The position numbers were made by a program, and so were the translations under genes. DNA of 64,000 nucleotides from the NCBI GenBank assembly GCA_914767715.1, contig OU612074.1:11070062-11134061 (forward strand), written 5' to 3'. The DNA comes from Membranipora membranacea. Its lineage: Eukaryota; Bryozoa; Gymnolaemata; Cheilostomatida; Membraniporidae. Numbering within the stretch: the stretch's first letter is position 1; the number at the start of each line of letters is the position of its first letter. The notes beneath the pieces were generated by a model. The model saw only the letters and a list, made by a program, of their open reading frames with translations, did no database searches and had not been told where the DNA came from. Shown here piece after piece: positions 13,201 to 24,900 of this stretch.

Positions 13201-15844
13201 CCAAAAAGTGCTAATATGGCACTAAGACCAAGAAAATCCTTTTTGATTGCCTCAAGATTTGGTCATTCATTTTAAAATGAGTAGCAAATACAGCACCAAT
13301 ACAGCTTGCCATATACCTTGTAGGTGGATTTGGTGAAGGAGAAAACCGAGGTGATGGCGCACATTCGCGATGCTGTGAATATCAATTTCCCTGTGCTTGT
13401 CATTGATGAACGACAAAAACCACAAGTCAAAGGTAATTAAACATCACTCATAACATTGATAGAGTTTGGAAATTCCAAATAGCAGTAAAGGAAGCAGAAA
13501 ACAATAATTTTTATCAACAGGGATATAACTGACACCCATTTTTTGTGTCTCGATCTATTTCACTTAGCTATTGTAAATGAAATCTATTGTTATTTTTCTC
13601 CTCAAGCTACTTCAAATAGTAAAGACTCCCAATTAATTTGACCTACTGGAATAAGAACGTAATAATTATCAATCTATAAATCACATGCGCTGGAGTATTA
13701 CCTCATTATCAATTTATGCGTTTGAAAAAAATTCATTTATATACTAGGTAAGGTCAAGCTGCACAGAGCTAACATCCACCTGTATCAATAATGTATAGTA
13801 AACTTTGACAATGTCAAGCAAACCTGTCTCCATTCGGAGTTGCACCCCTGAACTATTTATATTCAGCAGGCAATAAATAATTAACGCTGAACATGTAGGA
13901 CCAATATTGGCAACAGATTTACAACCCTGCTGTGTGAGATTGACTTGATCATTTTTATTGTCTGCATGTAAAACACTAGTTCTTATCAATATGTGTTAAA
14001 CCAACGTTGCATTGCGATCAGATGCAGCTGCCCTCACTAGCAAATTATGCTTCAAGTTGAATAATACAATATATTTAATATAAAATCCTTTTCCAGAGAC
14101 AAGAAATGATGATATAGACATTGAACTTGCTACAGAGGCGAAACTGGTCATTGGAGCAAGCTTAAAGGGGAACCGCAAACCTCCAACTAAAATGAAATTC
14201 ATCCGGTCGATGGACGTAGGTGGTATCTGTTACACTGTATGCAGCTACAAAGGTTATGTGTATGTTGGACTGTCAGACCGCTCAATAAGCAGAGTAGATG
14301 AGACTGGAAACCTGACCCCTAAGTTCATGACATTTAAAAACGTAGTGCTTACTATCAGACCTTACCAGGACAGGCTTTACACCCTCATCTATGGACAGCC
14401 ATACCAGATCTGTGTCCACAATCTCAATGGGCAGCTGATTACCTCATGGAACCACCCTGATACCAAGGGCTATAACTGGGGAAACAAACTCGCTTTCGTA
14501 AACAATCAGCTTCTTGTGCCCGAGTCAACCAACCAGATGATCACTATCTACAATCTGGATGGCAGAGTTCTAAGACAAATTCCTTGTCCTCAAATACCTA
14601 AATCACAAGATGTCTCGATGTGTATGTTTGAAGAAGATACTGTAATCATGACGACCAGTAACCCAAATAGTGTCATCAAATTAAACATAAAGTCTGAAAC
14701 CGTAATGTGGACCAAAACAATGGAGGAAAGACCAATCTATGTAGCTGCCTATGGCTCTGTTGTGCTTGTCAGCGGCGATAGCTACAACTACAGTAAAAGA
14801 AGCGTGTGGATCAAGGTGCTAAACTGTCAGACTGGTAGGATATTAAACATTCTTTATTGTTCTATGCAAGATTTAAGGTAAGGTAACACAATCGTGCAAA
14901 TTTCAGCTAATTTTTGCCTAATATCAACCTGCTGCACAGGAATGTCCTCTCTCCTAACTTCATATTTACAATTTCAGGGTTTAAGCCTTCTCAGCCTATC
15001 TAAACCATTAGAAATGATATGAAAATTATTTAAAATAATTATACAGAGATGTCTCTTTTTTGATCATGATTATACCAACCAGAGATTCAGCATCTAGATT
15101 GCTTAGGCTCCACATTCAACCATTTCCTAATAATTGGTTGATATTATACTCCTTGAGTGCCTGCATCCTTTCTCTCTCACGCTCCAGATCCAAAATCAAT
15201 GAAAAACTTTGCATATTTATCACATCCATCTCGTTAACAAAATCGGTTGGCATAGATATAGCCTTGACAAGTCAATCCAATCAGATGGAATTTCGTAAAA
15301 GTTTATACCATTTGGTTTCCCCCAACATGAGAGTAAAACCATCAAACCACAAAATTGCGAGAATCCCATTTTGCACAAAAGACTCCGTGAAAGTTATCTC
15401 TGAATTGTGATAAAACAACCTCTTTTGTCCTCATTTTTAGTAAATTTTCTCTTAAGCGGTGCCTGTTGAGATGTTGTTGTTGTAAGTGATGTGTAAGTCT
15501 CAGAATAAAGTTTCTTTATCTCTTCAAATGAATTTAGCTAATATGGTATACAAAATCATGATTGTGGACTGCAACTCAATGATACTACACAGTTCAATGG
15601 CATAACCTAAACAACTTACGCTCAACTCACTTATGCTGCTTTTGTTGTCCTGTCAGGGTTTATAATTGAGTCTGACTTCTAACCTTGATTGTCATATGTT
15701 TTTTTAGGTGAGCAGCTGGCAGAATTCACAGACCGTGTAGAAGATCGGACAATTTACTCTGATCTATTTTTGGAGGGTAACAGGCTGATGATACCAGACT
15801 TCTGCGCCAAATCTATTCTATGTTATGATTTACTAAATGACTAA
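10250..15844 (+). CDS. TRIM-type E3 ligase, RBCC + NHL-like propeller (copy A)
   Basis: Eight exons join in phase to 621 codons: 10,250-10,422; 10,754-10,910; 11,142-11,325; 11,870-12,066; 12,326-12,496; 13,324-13,432; 14,097-14,834; 15,708-15,844. Every junction is GT...AG. Exon 1 is a RING finger (Cys15, Cys18, then the PCSHCCCETC core, closing CRVC). Exon 2 is a B-box1 (FCDTC...CIQC...LH). Exon 3 is a B-box2 (FCDTH...CADC...CLHC). Exons 4-6 are a charged coiled coil (about 180-330). Exon 7 is a six-bladed-propeller-like NHL region (about 331-576), and exon 8 completes it. Proteins of this family are ubiquitin ligases whose propeller binds RNA or protein targets; many act in immunity or development. 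The start is the first ATG after an acceptor and begins the RING. The exact target is unknown. Confidence 0.9.
11378..11500 (-). repeat. Degenerate SINE fragment in TRIM intron 3
   Basis: The run CCCACATTCCAAAACATTGGCAG and the later GTGGACTGCAG resemble the 3' part of the tRNA-derived SINE at 28,858-29,100, in the same orientation. The equivalent intron of copy B (about 58,819-58,935) has it too, so it predates the duplication. No box A or B remains. Confidence 0.4.
15116..15253 (-). other. Conserved small minus-strand ORF in TRIM intron 7
   Basis: A 45-residue open frame starting MPTDFVNEMDVINMQ and ending EYNINQLLGNG lies antisense within TRIM intron 7. Copy B keeps it open (about 62,082-62,220) with a few amino-acid changes and no stop. 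The content (Leu/Glu/Arg-rich, helix-like) looks like a piece of a coding exon rather than random sequence. No neighbouring exon could be joined to it. It may be a relic of a third gene or chance. Confidence 0.3.
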
Positions 15845-16870
15845 GCGACTGGGGAACAGCAACGCCCTAACAGTGATGCGTTCGGTGAATGTTGAAATTA
15901 AATGCTAATGTGGAATGTGAGACAGAGCAGCATCGGCTAAACACACTTTACTATTTGGTCAGCAATGATATTAAATAACGAAAACTTCACCCATGTCCAG
16001 CTACAGTCACTAACAGTCACTAACTGAACAAATTCATTTTTTACATATCCTAATTTTAATTCTACGATACCACTGTTAGTTTTATGATACCACTGTCAAT
16101 AATTGTCTTACGATGAAATCACATGGTAAATACTTAACAATAACTTACTTTTATTATAAAACCAAAGAAAAAAGGATCAACGCTACTTTTCTATAATCAT
16201 TTTTCATCAAAATAAATTTCTATGATAATATTATAGCCTCCCCAGATAATCTCGCTAACTAGACTGACTTACAATGATGCTAAAATTCAGCAACAAAAAA
16301 AGGGAAACGGAAAAAATCGTACAGCAACACCGGCCAGTAAAATCTCGATCGACATACTTCTATCATTCTATCTATCATTGCAAGCATATAGACAGGGAAA
16401 AATGGTCGACAGGGACATCACACCTCAATCAAGCAGTGAAAATATAGAGACCATATCAAGACGACCTTGAGAATTCGCAGAGTTTAATGCGCAGTGCATT
16501 CAAAGTCATTATTTACAACATAATATGAATATCTAAATATCACAAGGGTCTCAGCCAGCTAAGCCCATACTATTCTAAGAAATTAAATCTTCCATTTCCT
16601 TCGATTCAATAAATACCAGGTAGGAAAACCAAAAAGACAGTACTTTTAAAAATCAATGTATTCTCCTCCGCCATGACAAAGTCAGTTCGCAGAAAATGGT
16701 GATCTGCGCAATTTGTGTTTAAGATCACATTTCACTGTTGGCACTGTACATTATAAGAGAAGCTGAGGAGAGGTTTTTCCCATATACATCTCGGTGTGAA
16801 GGTAGAATTTTCTCCCCTTTTTTAACACAGCAACAAGCCTGATAGCCTTAGTTCATTCATTGAAAGTGCC
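15845..16870. other. Spacer between convergent TRIM and OCRL-like genes
   Basis: This AT-rich stretch carries the two 3' flanks of convergent genes and is about equally conserved in copy B (62,809-63,851). It has a short direct repeat (cagtcactaacagtcactaac) near 16,004. No exon is visible. Confidence 0.5.
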
Positions 16871-18200
16871 TCAATGCACGGTGCCTGTTGAGCGCGTCTC
16901 ATACAAAAAGTTACTGATAAACATAGCTTTCCTCTGCTCTAGTAGTTGCTTGTCTGATTTGGTGCGCATTTTGTCGCTGTTTGTTCGAATAATCATCGAG
17001 CCAAATACATTGCCTACAAAGAAACCGAGATACAATAAAAAAAGTATGTCACAAAACCAACAGCAACAGTGAACTATTCAGATAATCGAAGATATGACAT
17101 GTCTAAGTCAGTAGTCAAATATTTGCAATTGTCTTTTGTGCATATCAGAAGGGCACGTGACACTGTGATGACCTCATAGGTCACATGACCAGTCTTGTGA
17201 TGTCATAATCGCTGTAAAATCTTGTAGCCCATGTACCAATACTTTGTAGAGTAAAGGGATTGTTTATGTTGCCCATTGGGTTACCATATATGCTGAGCCT
17301 TTTTTAAGACAAACAATAAGTTCTGTTATGGAATGATTCTTTTCAAAAGGATGGCATACGTACCTAAGGTTGTTGCATCTAGATTGTTTTTATGAGAGTT
17401 GGCAAGAAGTTCTAACATGAATTCTATAAGATAGTGAAAAACAGCTTTGTGCGTTGGGGGTAGTCTGTTCACTAACTAAAATAAAAAAATAACACATACT
17501 ATAACCATGAGTAGCTGAATACATATGATGGATGAAAGAAATATTTAAAGACTATCCAAAGACAGTTATAGTCAGGCAGTTACTTATGATAAAGTTCTTT
17601 AAGTAACTGCCTGACTATAACATGCATATGTCATTGGGCTTTATAATAACTTTATCACACTCAAATCAAACAAAATACTTGCAAAATGTTTATTTGGCTA
17701 CGCCAGCCTATAAATGACCTAAATCCTCTTGTTTCATTAACAAAAAAAGAAGCTCTTCAAAGTAGCTTTTAGCCCATCACCAATGCAAAATTATTAATTG
17801 CCACCATTAAAATAAACCTATAATATATAAACTCCCATGATAATCTTAACTCTTCATTTGCCTATGACATCAGAAAATGAACTGTTTTAGAAATCACTGT
17901 TAGCGCTAGACTTCCAAAGATCCCAATTAAATTAAACAAAGGCATATAAATCGAACATATACTATGTATAACAAAAATAGGCATTCTGAGACACCATTTT
18001 TTTGTTGCGAATCAAACACTGCAGATGAAAAACGTACCTCCTCGCAGGCGAGTCTGTCTGAAGCCTGAGATAGAGCATCATCATACATAGAGTAAGGTAT
18101 GACTGGCTCGCATAATGAGTCCAGGTAAATAAGTAAAGCCTCTGATAGAAATTGTATAGATCCAGCTGAGAGATGGATACAGTCAGGGATACACAAAGAT
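16871..18200 (-). CDS. OCRL/INPP5B-like RhoGAP-domain gene, 3' exons
   Basis: Three minus-strand exons join in phase: one ending at 18,038 (GAG|GTACGT donor; its start, near 18,200, is not resolved), 17,364-17,475, and the last exon 17,013-16,871. The protein reads LSEALLIYLDSLCEPVIPY, then LPPTHKAVFHYLIEFMLELL, then NVFGSMIIR and a basic tail to the stop. This order and spacing is the C-terminal ASH-RhoGAP region of the inositol-polyphosphate 5-phosphatases OCRL and INPP5B, which binds Rab, Rho or adaptor proteins on endosomes. No phosphatase or ASH exon was found upstream. Inverted gene X exons begin at 18,722, so this may be a 3' fragment rather than a whole gene. The last exon is also present in copy B. 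Confidence 0.7.
17565..17621. repeat. Perfect 22-bp-arm hairpin in an intron
   Basis: The left arm 17,565-17,586 and right arm 17,600-17,621 are exact reverse complements around a 13-base loop. It lies in the intron between two OCRL-like exons. It could be a minimal MITE or a small-RNA hairpin; the sequence does not decide. Confidence 0.7.
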
Positions 18201-18721
18201 ATACATCATCGGTCAGAGTATCCCATAATGCAATAATTTGGAATTCCCATTAAAATCAAGGGAGACTACTCTGTCATGATCTACCAGATATTATAAAGTT
18301 AATGTAACTTTTTTTGAATGATGTTAACAGGCTCGATGACAATTTTGACTTCTAGTTTCTAGTTTGGCTTGATATTGCAAATGGAACAATAACCTCTTGA
18401 TTTCTCGCACCAAATAAAAGCTAGAAAATCTAGATCTTTCGCAAAGGTATGTTACAGATAAATCACATATCTATTCTAGTAGGAGACCAAGTGATCCAAG
18501 CGATGTGGCAGTGGTTGGTCGATAATCTATACTATGTCATATAAACTAGCACTTCAAGCATTTGACATTTTTGAGGGATGTGTCAGAGTGTGCTGTTTTC
18601 TGAGAGGGCTTGCTGAAAAAACCGATTGGACTTCAGTTCGCCTTTGCTTTTGTACCTGTACGTTTGAGCTAAGGATATTTAAAACCAGCAAGTTTTTTAT
18701 ATCATGTTTACATCAATATAG

Positions 18722-19663
18722 CGTGGAAGAGGACAGCCCAGTAAGATCGCGAAATCTAAGCTGACCCCTCAGGAGCCAGCAAAGAGATTACGTAACTCCG
18801 CCAGCTTTGTGACAACAGATGACAGTTCTGCAGCATCACGTATTTCTCTTACATATACTCCTAGTCAACTGTGAGTAATTACTACAACAAAATACACATA
18901 CTGATACTTACCTCGTTTTAGTGAAGGAATGAAAGGTGGATAAATATGTTTCTCTACAGTATTCTCTCACCTCCAGTTACTCAAGCCCTACATTGAGTGA
19001 CCATAAGTGTGACATTGAACACATCACGGTTTTAAATCATGTATATATTTCAAACTTGTGATGCTAGAGATATTTTTTTCCTTTCATCGATGAGACCAAA
19101 AACTGTTGTCCTATTTGTTGGAATTGCCCTATACCCCCGTGGATGGATCTGGTTTTGACCATTGTACCATTGAATGCTATCCTATAACTTGTAACGCAAA
19201 TCGGAGTTTCGAAACATGGGCTTAGAACCGCTTCCAATTAGGAGGGCATACAAAACCTAAACTGATGTTACCGCCAACCATCAAGGATATTGGCATCCAC
19301 TAACATTTTTTCTCAACAACGACCCTGCGCGGTGTCATTAAAAAATGATACTCAAAATTTGTTCATAACTTGGGATTTGTATATATCCATGAGTTGCTGC
19401 TCTTCCTTCCATGAGGGAAAACAACTCCAAACATCAAACTCAAGCTTGAACCATTGACTATTTCAGGATTAGTTGAGTACAGTATGTAAACACGAGATAA
19501 TCCATCAGCTGAAACAAATTCGATTTGTCATTGTAGAGATGTGGAAGCAAAATCCGAAAGTAGATCTTACAAAGAGCCAACAAAGACAGCTCCGAGGACG
19601 AAAACTAAGACGATGAAATCCACAAAAACTAGGGCTCATGCAGTAAAACGTATCAAGACTTGA
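18722..19663 (+). pseudogene. Inverted copy of gene X exons 9-10
   Basis: Two exons on the + strand, 18,722-18,870 (149 bp) and 19,537-19,663, match the last two exons of the minus-strand gene X. The first begins RGRGQPSKIAKSKLTPQE and has the RLRNSASFVTTDDSS core. The second is Lys/Arg/Thr-rich and ends HAVKRIKT then stop. Acceptor, donor, phase and the 149-bp length are all preserved, so these exons could still splice. Exons 1-8 were not found upstream on this strand. It is therefore a partial inverted duplicate, unless it has been captured by another gene. Confidence 0.65.
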
Positions 19664-20993
19664 TGATCCCTTGGACACCAAAATACTATGATCGCAGTTA
19701 GTTGAATTTCCCCAATCCAAATACACACCAGAGATTCAACCTACAATCCACCAACAGTAAACTCTAGTCCCTTTACAAGTCATATTATATTTTGTTCTCA
19801 ATCACTTTGTTTCATTAGAATAGTTTTGACCTGTTATCTATCTGCTTGGAAACATCTTAAGTTTTTTGTTTCAGTTGAATCTTCGTTATCTCACCTTAGC
19901 AAAGAACTTCTTTGATGCTCATAAGCTTGTAAATATTAAACATTGAATTCTTTCTATAGTGAGTATGAAAAGATTTTATGATTCATATTGATTTCGTATT
20001 TCAAGAGGAATGTATGCGGCCCATGATGCTTGATTACTTACAGAGTTGTCCCTTCTAGTAAAATGAGAAGACAATCCTGAAAACGATCTATAATATACAT
20101 ACTTGTATACTATACTATACTTTACTATAACTAAAACAAATCTCATTTCTCATCTCATCGCACAGCATAACAGCTAACCGCCAACTGACAAGTACAACAT
20201 GAGACATATATCAAAACAACTCAAAAAAACTTTTGAGGTGATTGACATTGATAATTTGGCTGATTAAAGCCAATATCATTTATTATTACAGTCATTATTG
20301 TTTGACAGTGAGCGATAAATTTACTAAGGTTAATAATCAGTGAGAACTTTAACTTGATAGCTCTACAGAGCATTCAGTTTTGTAAGCAAGAAGCAAGAGC
20401 TACTTTTTCTGAACAATTTACATACAGATAAAAAAGCAAACTAATTGGCTAACATATTCAAACTAGTTCTCAGCAGCAGCAGCTTTGTAATATTTAATTT
20501 ACAAATTACCGGATAATGAGGGGATTCTCTTTCAACTTCGATACAACCAAGGACACAGTAAGCATCATGCTCATGTTAGCATGTTAGCATGTTCTTAGGC
20601 TTGTAAAATATATAATTTTAAAGCAATAATATGTTCTTGCTGTTATTGCAAAACCTTTAGTCCTTGGCCTAATTTCACTTTTTTCACTTTCATTTACAAA
20701 CCTGGTTTAGAATTCGACCATTCAACAGCAAGTTATTAGCCGTCGACCCCTGAAAACCATACTTTCAATAGAAGTTATTGTTATTTTAATTATGTTTGCA
20801 CAACACAGATGGTATATGAGTGTAGAAAATTGATGTACCAATATGTTGGTAGTCATTGTCACAATACTTACTCTCTGTTACAAACCCTTATCCAGGGCAT
20901 TAATATACTTCTATTAGCCCTTCCGTATGATTATGGGATGCCTGTAGCTCAACTACAATTTATGATACTTTCAAGAATTCACTTATTTCTTTT
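19664..20993. other. AT-rich stretch without recognisable genes
   Basis: I see no exon with credible splice sites and no element termini. There is a small GTTAGCAT repeat near 20,575. It separates the inverted gene X exons from a hAT-like element. Confidence 0.5.
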
Positions 20994-21001
20994 TTTGTGA
21001 A

Positions 21002-21697
21002 CATACTTGCCAAGTCTCCCGATTTAGGCGTGACCCTCCTGATTTTTACACCCACCTCCCACTTTTTGTAAATCTCACTATTTCCTCCAGATATTAGAGA
21101 AAACAGTCCAATCGCAATTTTTTGATAGTTATCCAAGCACATGTTGTTGTTGACTAGTTACTGTTAAGGTCTTTGCACACAAAATTGAAAGAATTATCAA
21201 ATTAAATAATCCTAACAAATTTACCTGTTTTGTTAAGATTCAGCCTATTATTGTAAATGACCAATAGCATCCTCTCATAACTCACAACACTGACTGTCAT
21301 TGGTCACAATATAAAGTAGCTAGTCAAGTGCATACATTTAGTTTTCATTTCCTTTCAGATCACACATTTTTTAGTATTAATTTTGTACTGTCTACTCTAG
21401 TTAAATTTAAGTGAAGGGAAATAGAAACCTAACAATTCCAAAGGTAGGTCCACTACAATTTAACAATGCTCGGACCAAAGACTTTGAAACATATTTAATG
21501 TTAATCAAACAGGAATATAGTACCTTATCTTATCTGGATTCTCGCTGTCTGTGACTGAGCACATTTTCAGATATTTATGATGCATGGGCACTTGTAGCCA
21601 TGGGCCCCTGGGACTTACATGCCTCACTTACATGTGGTGCAGTATCGCCGTAAAGTGGAATCTCCCTATTTTGTATTTAGATTACTTGGCAAGTATG
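21002..21697. mobile_element. hAT-like element with 8-bp target duplication
   Basis: The ends CATACTTGCCAAGT (left) and ACTTGGCAAGTATG (right) are perfect 14-bp inverted repeats. They are flanked on both sides by TTTGTGAA (20,994-21,001 and 21,698-21,705). The size is 696 bp with no transposase. The ORF at 21,584-21,904 straddles its right edge and is not a gene. Confidence 0.88.
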
Positions 21698-21976
21698 TTT
21701 GTGAATAAATTAAATAATTCAATATATCACTCATGTCCAGACCCATCTCAAATTTTAGAGGGAGGTCTGTTCATATGTCAATTAGGTGCTGAAAAAACAA
21801 ACCACATGAAGAGTAATAGTTTTGACTGTAAAATATATAATTCAATAGTAATAACAATATGTGTTCTGGATCTTATGTTGTTTGCTGATTGCTTGTTATC
21901 ATAATCAGTGATGTGAATATAGAAGTGCATTACGTCTGATACTTGGCAGCAATCACATTATATTGTTTAACAATAA

Positions 21977-24900
21977 TCAAAGTCTGTTACTCTTGACAGC
22001 ACGGGCTCCAATGTTTGTGGATGGTGATTGTCTCATTTTCAGTTTCGGCGGTTTCGATGAGGTCTTAGTTGGTCTTGTTCGATATCTACCAACGGATTGT
22101 GATCCAAGATCTCTGTAAACAAAATGAGATCATTTCAGCTGTTGTTTATTCACTGTTTACACTAAATCATTTTATAGTTTATATAATTTACTCAGTTCTC
22201 TAAGTTTGCAAACTTTGTTTAAGACATCTTACTGTAAAACATGAATAAGCCTCAACTGAAATTGAGAACTGATAATAACAAAATGCCCTTGCTGTAACTT
22301 TTAGTCTTCACTCAAATATCAGACACATTATATAAAAAGCTAATAAATGGCAATCATTTATCACTCTTCCTTTTGAAAGTTAATTATCTTGAATAAGCGT
22401 AGCAGCAATTTACAGCAAAAGGGTGTTGGATATTTGGAATTGCAATCCCTATTTTCAGACGAGTAATTTATAGGAATGTTTAAGCAGACACATATTATAT
22501 ATAATGTAGATATATAGATATACAGCAGTAAAACATATATAAATGCATAAGGAGCAGTTCGTCATCATTAAGTATTTCTACAGCAATAATAAGTGAGCCT
22601 ATCAGCAGTTGGTAGAAGCTCAAATGCTGAGATCAGATTATAAAGATCAATATTTAAATATTCAAATTATGATAGCAACCTTTGACTGAGGGATTCAGTA
22701 GATGATTGAGAATAATTCTGTGAGCTAGAAGATTGGGCAAATTAAAACATCAATATAAGTAGTATTCTCAGATTTATATTGGACCTTTACACATCTCAAG
22801 ATGCCTGTGGATTGAAGCTTATCATTAGTCACTTTTTAACTTAATCATCACCTTTGAACATGATTTTGAAGTGTGAGAACTTCTTTGTAGCTATGAAATT
22901 TAGTAAGTACTACTAAGGTTATAGCTCTGTCTATAATATAAGGGCTCAATTGACTGTTATACCAAAATCATATTTGAAGACCCTTCATATCATTACTAAA
23001 ACAAGGCATGTTTGACACATGTACATGACACAGTAACTACTCACAATTGACTTGGAGTAGATTGAAGGGTAATACTTGATGCTACTGAACTGTCATCTGT
23101 TGTCACATAGCTGGCTGAGTTACGTAATCTCATCGGTGACTCCTGAGGAATAAGTTTCGATTTGGTGCTCCTACTAGGCTGCCCTCTCCCATGCTATGTA
23201 GATTTAAATACAAACAGACTGTTCACTGGTTTTTAATATTGGTACATGAGTACTGCATCATAGATGAATTTTCTGTAAAAGCAGTTATTGCATTCAGTTT
23301 CAGCTTCACAAACTTTCATGTGTGTACTATATCCGTAGTTATGATTTACATGGAATTATGCAAATTAGTATTTAACATTAGCCAAACCGCTTAGTGTATT
23401 TCCATTTTCCAATCTGATCTGATACGAGAAAAGACAATATTATTGATCACTTAAATTATCCAGATGTACCCGTATACTTTATTATAAAGCTAGACAGGAC
23501 ACCATATACAGCTGAAATTAGGCACTTAATTGTGGGGCAACGTAACGGCATTCGAAGGTGTAGAAGCAATGATGCTATCATTGATTTACCGTCCATAATC
23601 CAGGTTTTCTGTTCACAACTAGATCAAATTTTATAGGATTTTGTAATTTTAAAACTCAAATTCGATCAAAATTGATCGAGTTATCGACAAAGAACCTGGA
23701 TTTTGAACAGTAAATCAATGATAGCATCATTGCTTCTACACCTTACAATGTCGTTACGCCGCCAACAATTAAATGCCTCAGTGCATCAATGCTAATGCTC
23801 CATATAGTGTAAAGTGTATTATTAAGTCATAGATGTACCAAAAATGCCAATAATACTGCAACAGAAAGAACTTCGAACCATATTGTCAATTCTGTTGTAA
23901 CTAATGAGTACGAACACCGTTACAAATCAAAGAAATATGAAATGGGAAGAGAAAGTTGACTTGTCTTCATTACCTGGTAGTTCCAGTAGGGGTTCAAACC
24001 GATTATGTTTTTACGACCCATCTATCATTCAAAACATACAATAAAGAAATTTGACAACATCCTTAAACCATGAGCCTTTCTATACAGTTAAATACTAATC
24101 ACATTATGAGTGTTATATTATCTGAAACAAACCTTTAGAAAGGTTGATTTCGATTTCTCAGTGCGGGTCTTTCTAAGCTCCACTACTACTCCAGTATCAT
24201 CTGCTGACAGTGCTGAACGTTTTCCTCTTTTCCTTATTACAGCTAATTTACCTGGTCCTCTACGAATGTTGCGTATTCTAGTAGTAAGAATAAGCATAGG
24301 TTTAAAGTTCTATCTGATTTTTAGAGTGAAACTCCATTCATGCTATTTGTATCACTAGGATCCAGACTCTCTGAATGCAAACAGGTTTTCAAAATGCAAA
24401 CATGCAAGTGAATAGCCTAAGGGTTAAAGCTTACTCCTCAAATTTATACTATGCTATACTATATACTAAATTTAAAATGGACATAGTCAAACAACAATAC
24501 CTGTCTTGGGTAGTTTTCATTTGTGCTTTGACGCCAAATGTGTCCCAGAGATCTCGAACATTTTCCTTAAATGGTTTAACAAGAATCTTTGGGAACTTCA
24601 GTACTCGATTTGTCTGCAAATCATAGATGCCAATGAGCAACGAAAAATCAATTTTGAGGCAAATCAACCTGACATGGGCAGAAAGTCAATTTGTCAAAAC
24701 CAGCTACGTTTTAGTTTGTTGTTGATTTTTTTCACTCGGTCATATTACAAACCTTGTTTCCTACATATGGACCGAGCCATCGCCTGTAAGTGATATGAAG
24801 ATGTAATTGTGTAAGTATTTCAATGGAAAATGTCTTATTGTCACAACTGCACAGTGTCACGTTAATAGGTGACTCGGTGATAAAAAAAATAAAAAAATAG

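Larger units (their letters stand above)
1..17018. repeat. Segmental duplication, copy A
   Basis: This block is repeated at 54,195-64,000 in the same orientation. It contains decayed exons of gene X, the TRIM-type gene A and the last exon of an OCRL-like gene. Most of the two copies align closely, introns included. Copy A has extra DNA absent from copy B: a 298-bp insert at 1,465-1,762, a 2-kb foldback element near 1,981-4,027, and about 4.5 kb at 5,053-9,522. The window starts inside the duplication, so its true left edge is not seen. Confidence 0.93.

Noticed and set aside
18534-18764. 76-codon plus-strand ORF
   Set aside because: Only its end overlaps the inverted gene X exon at 18,722, and in another frame; the rest has no support.
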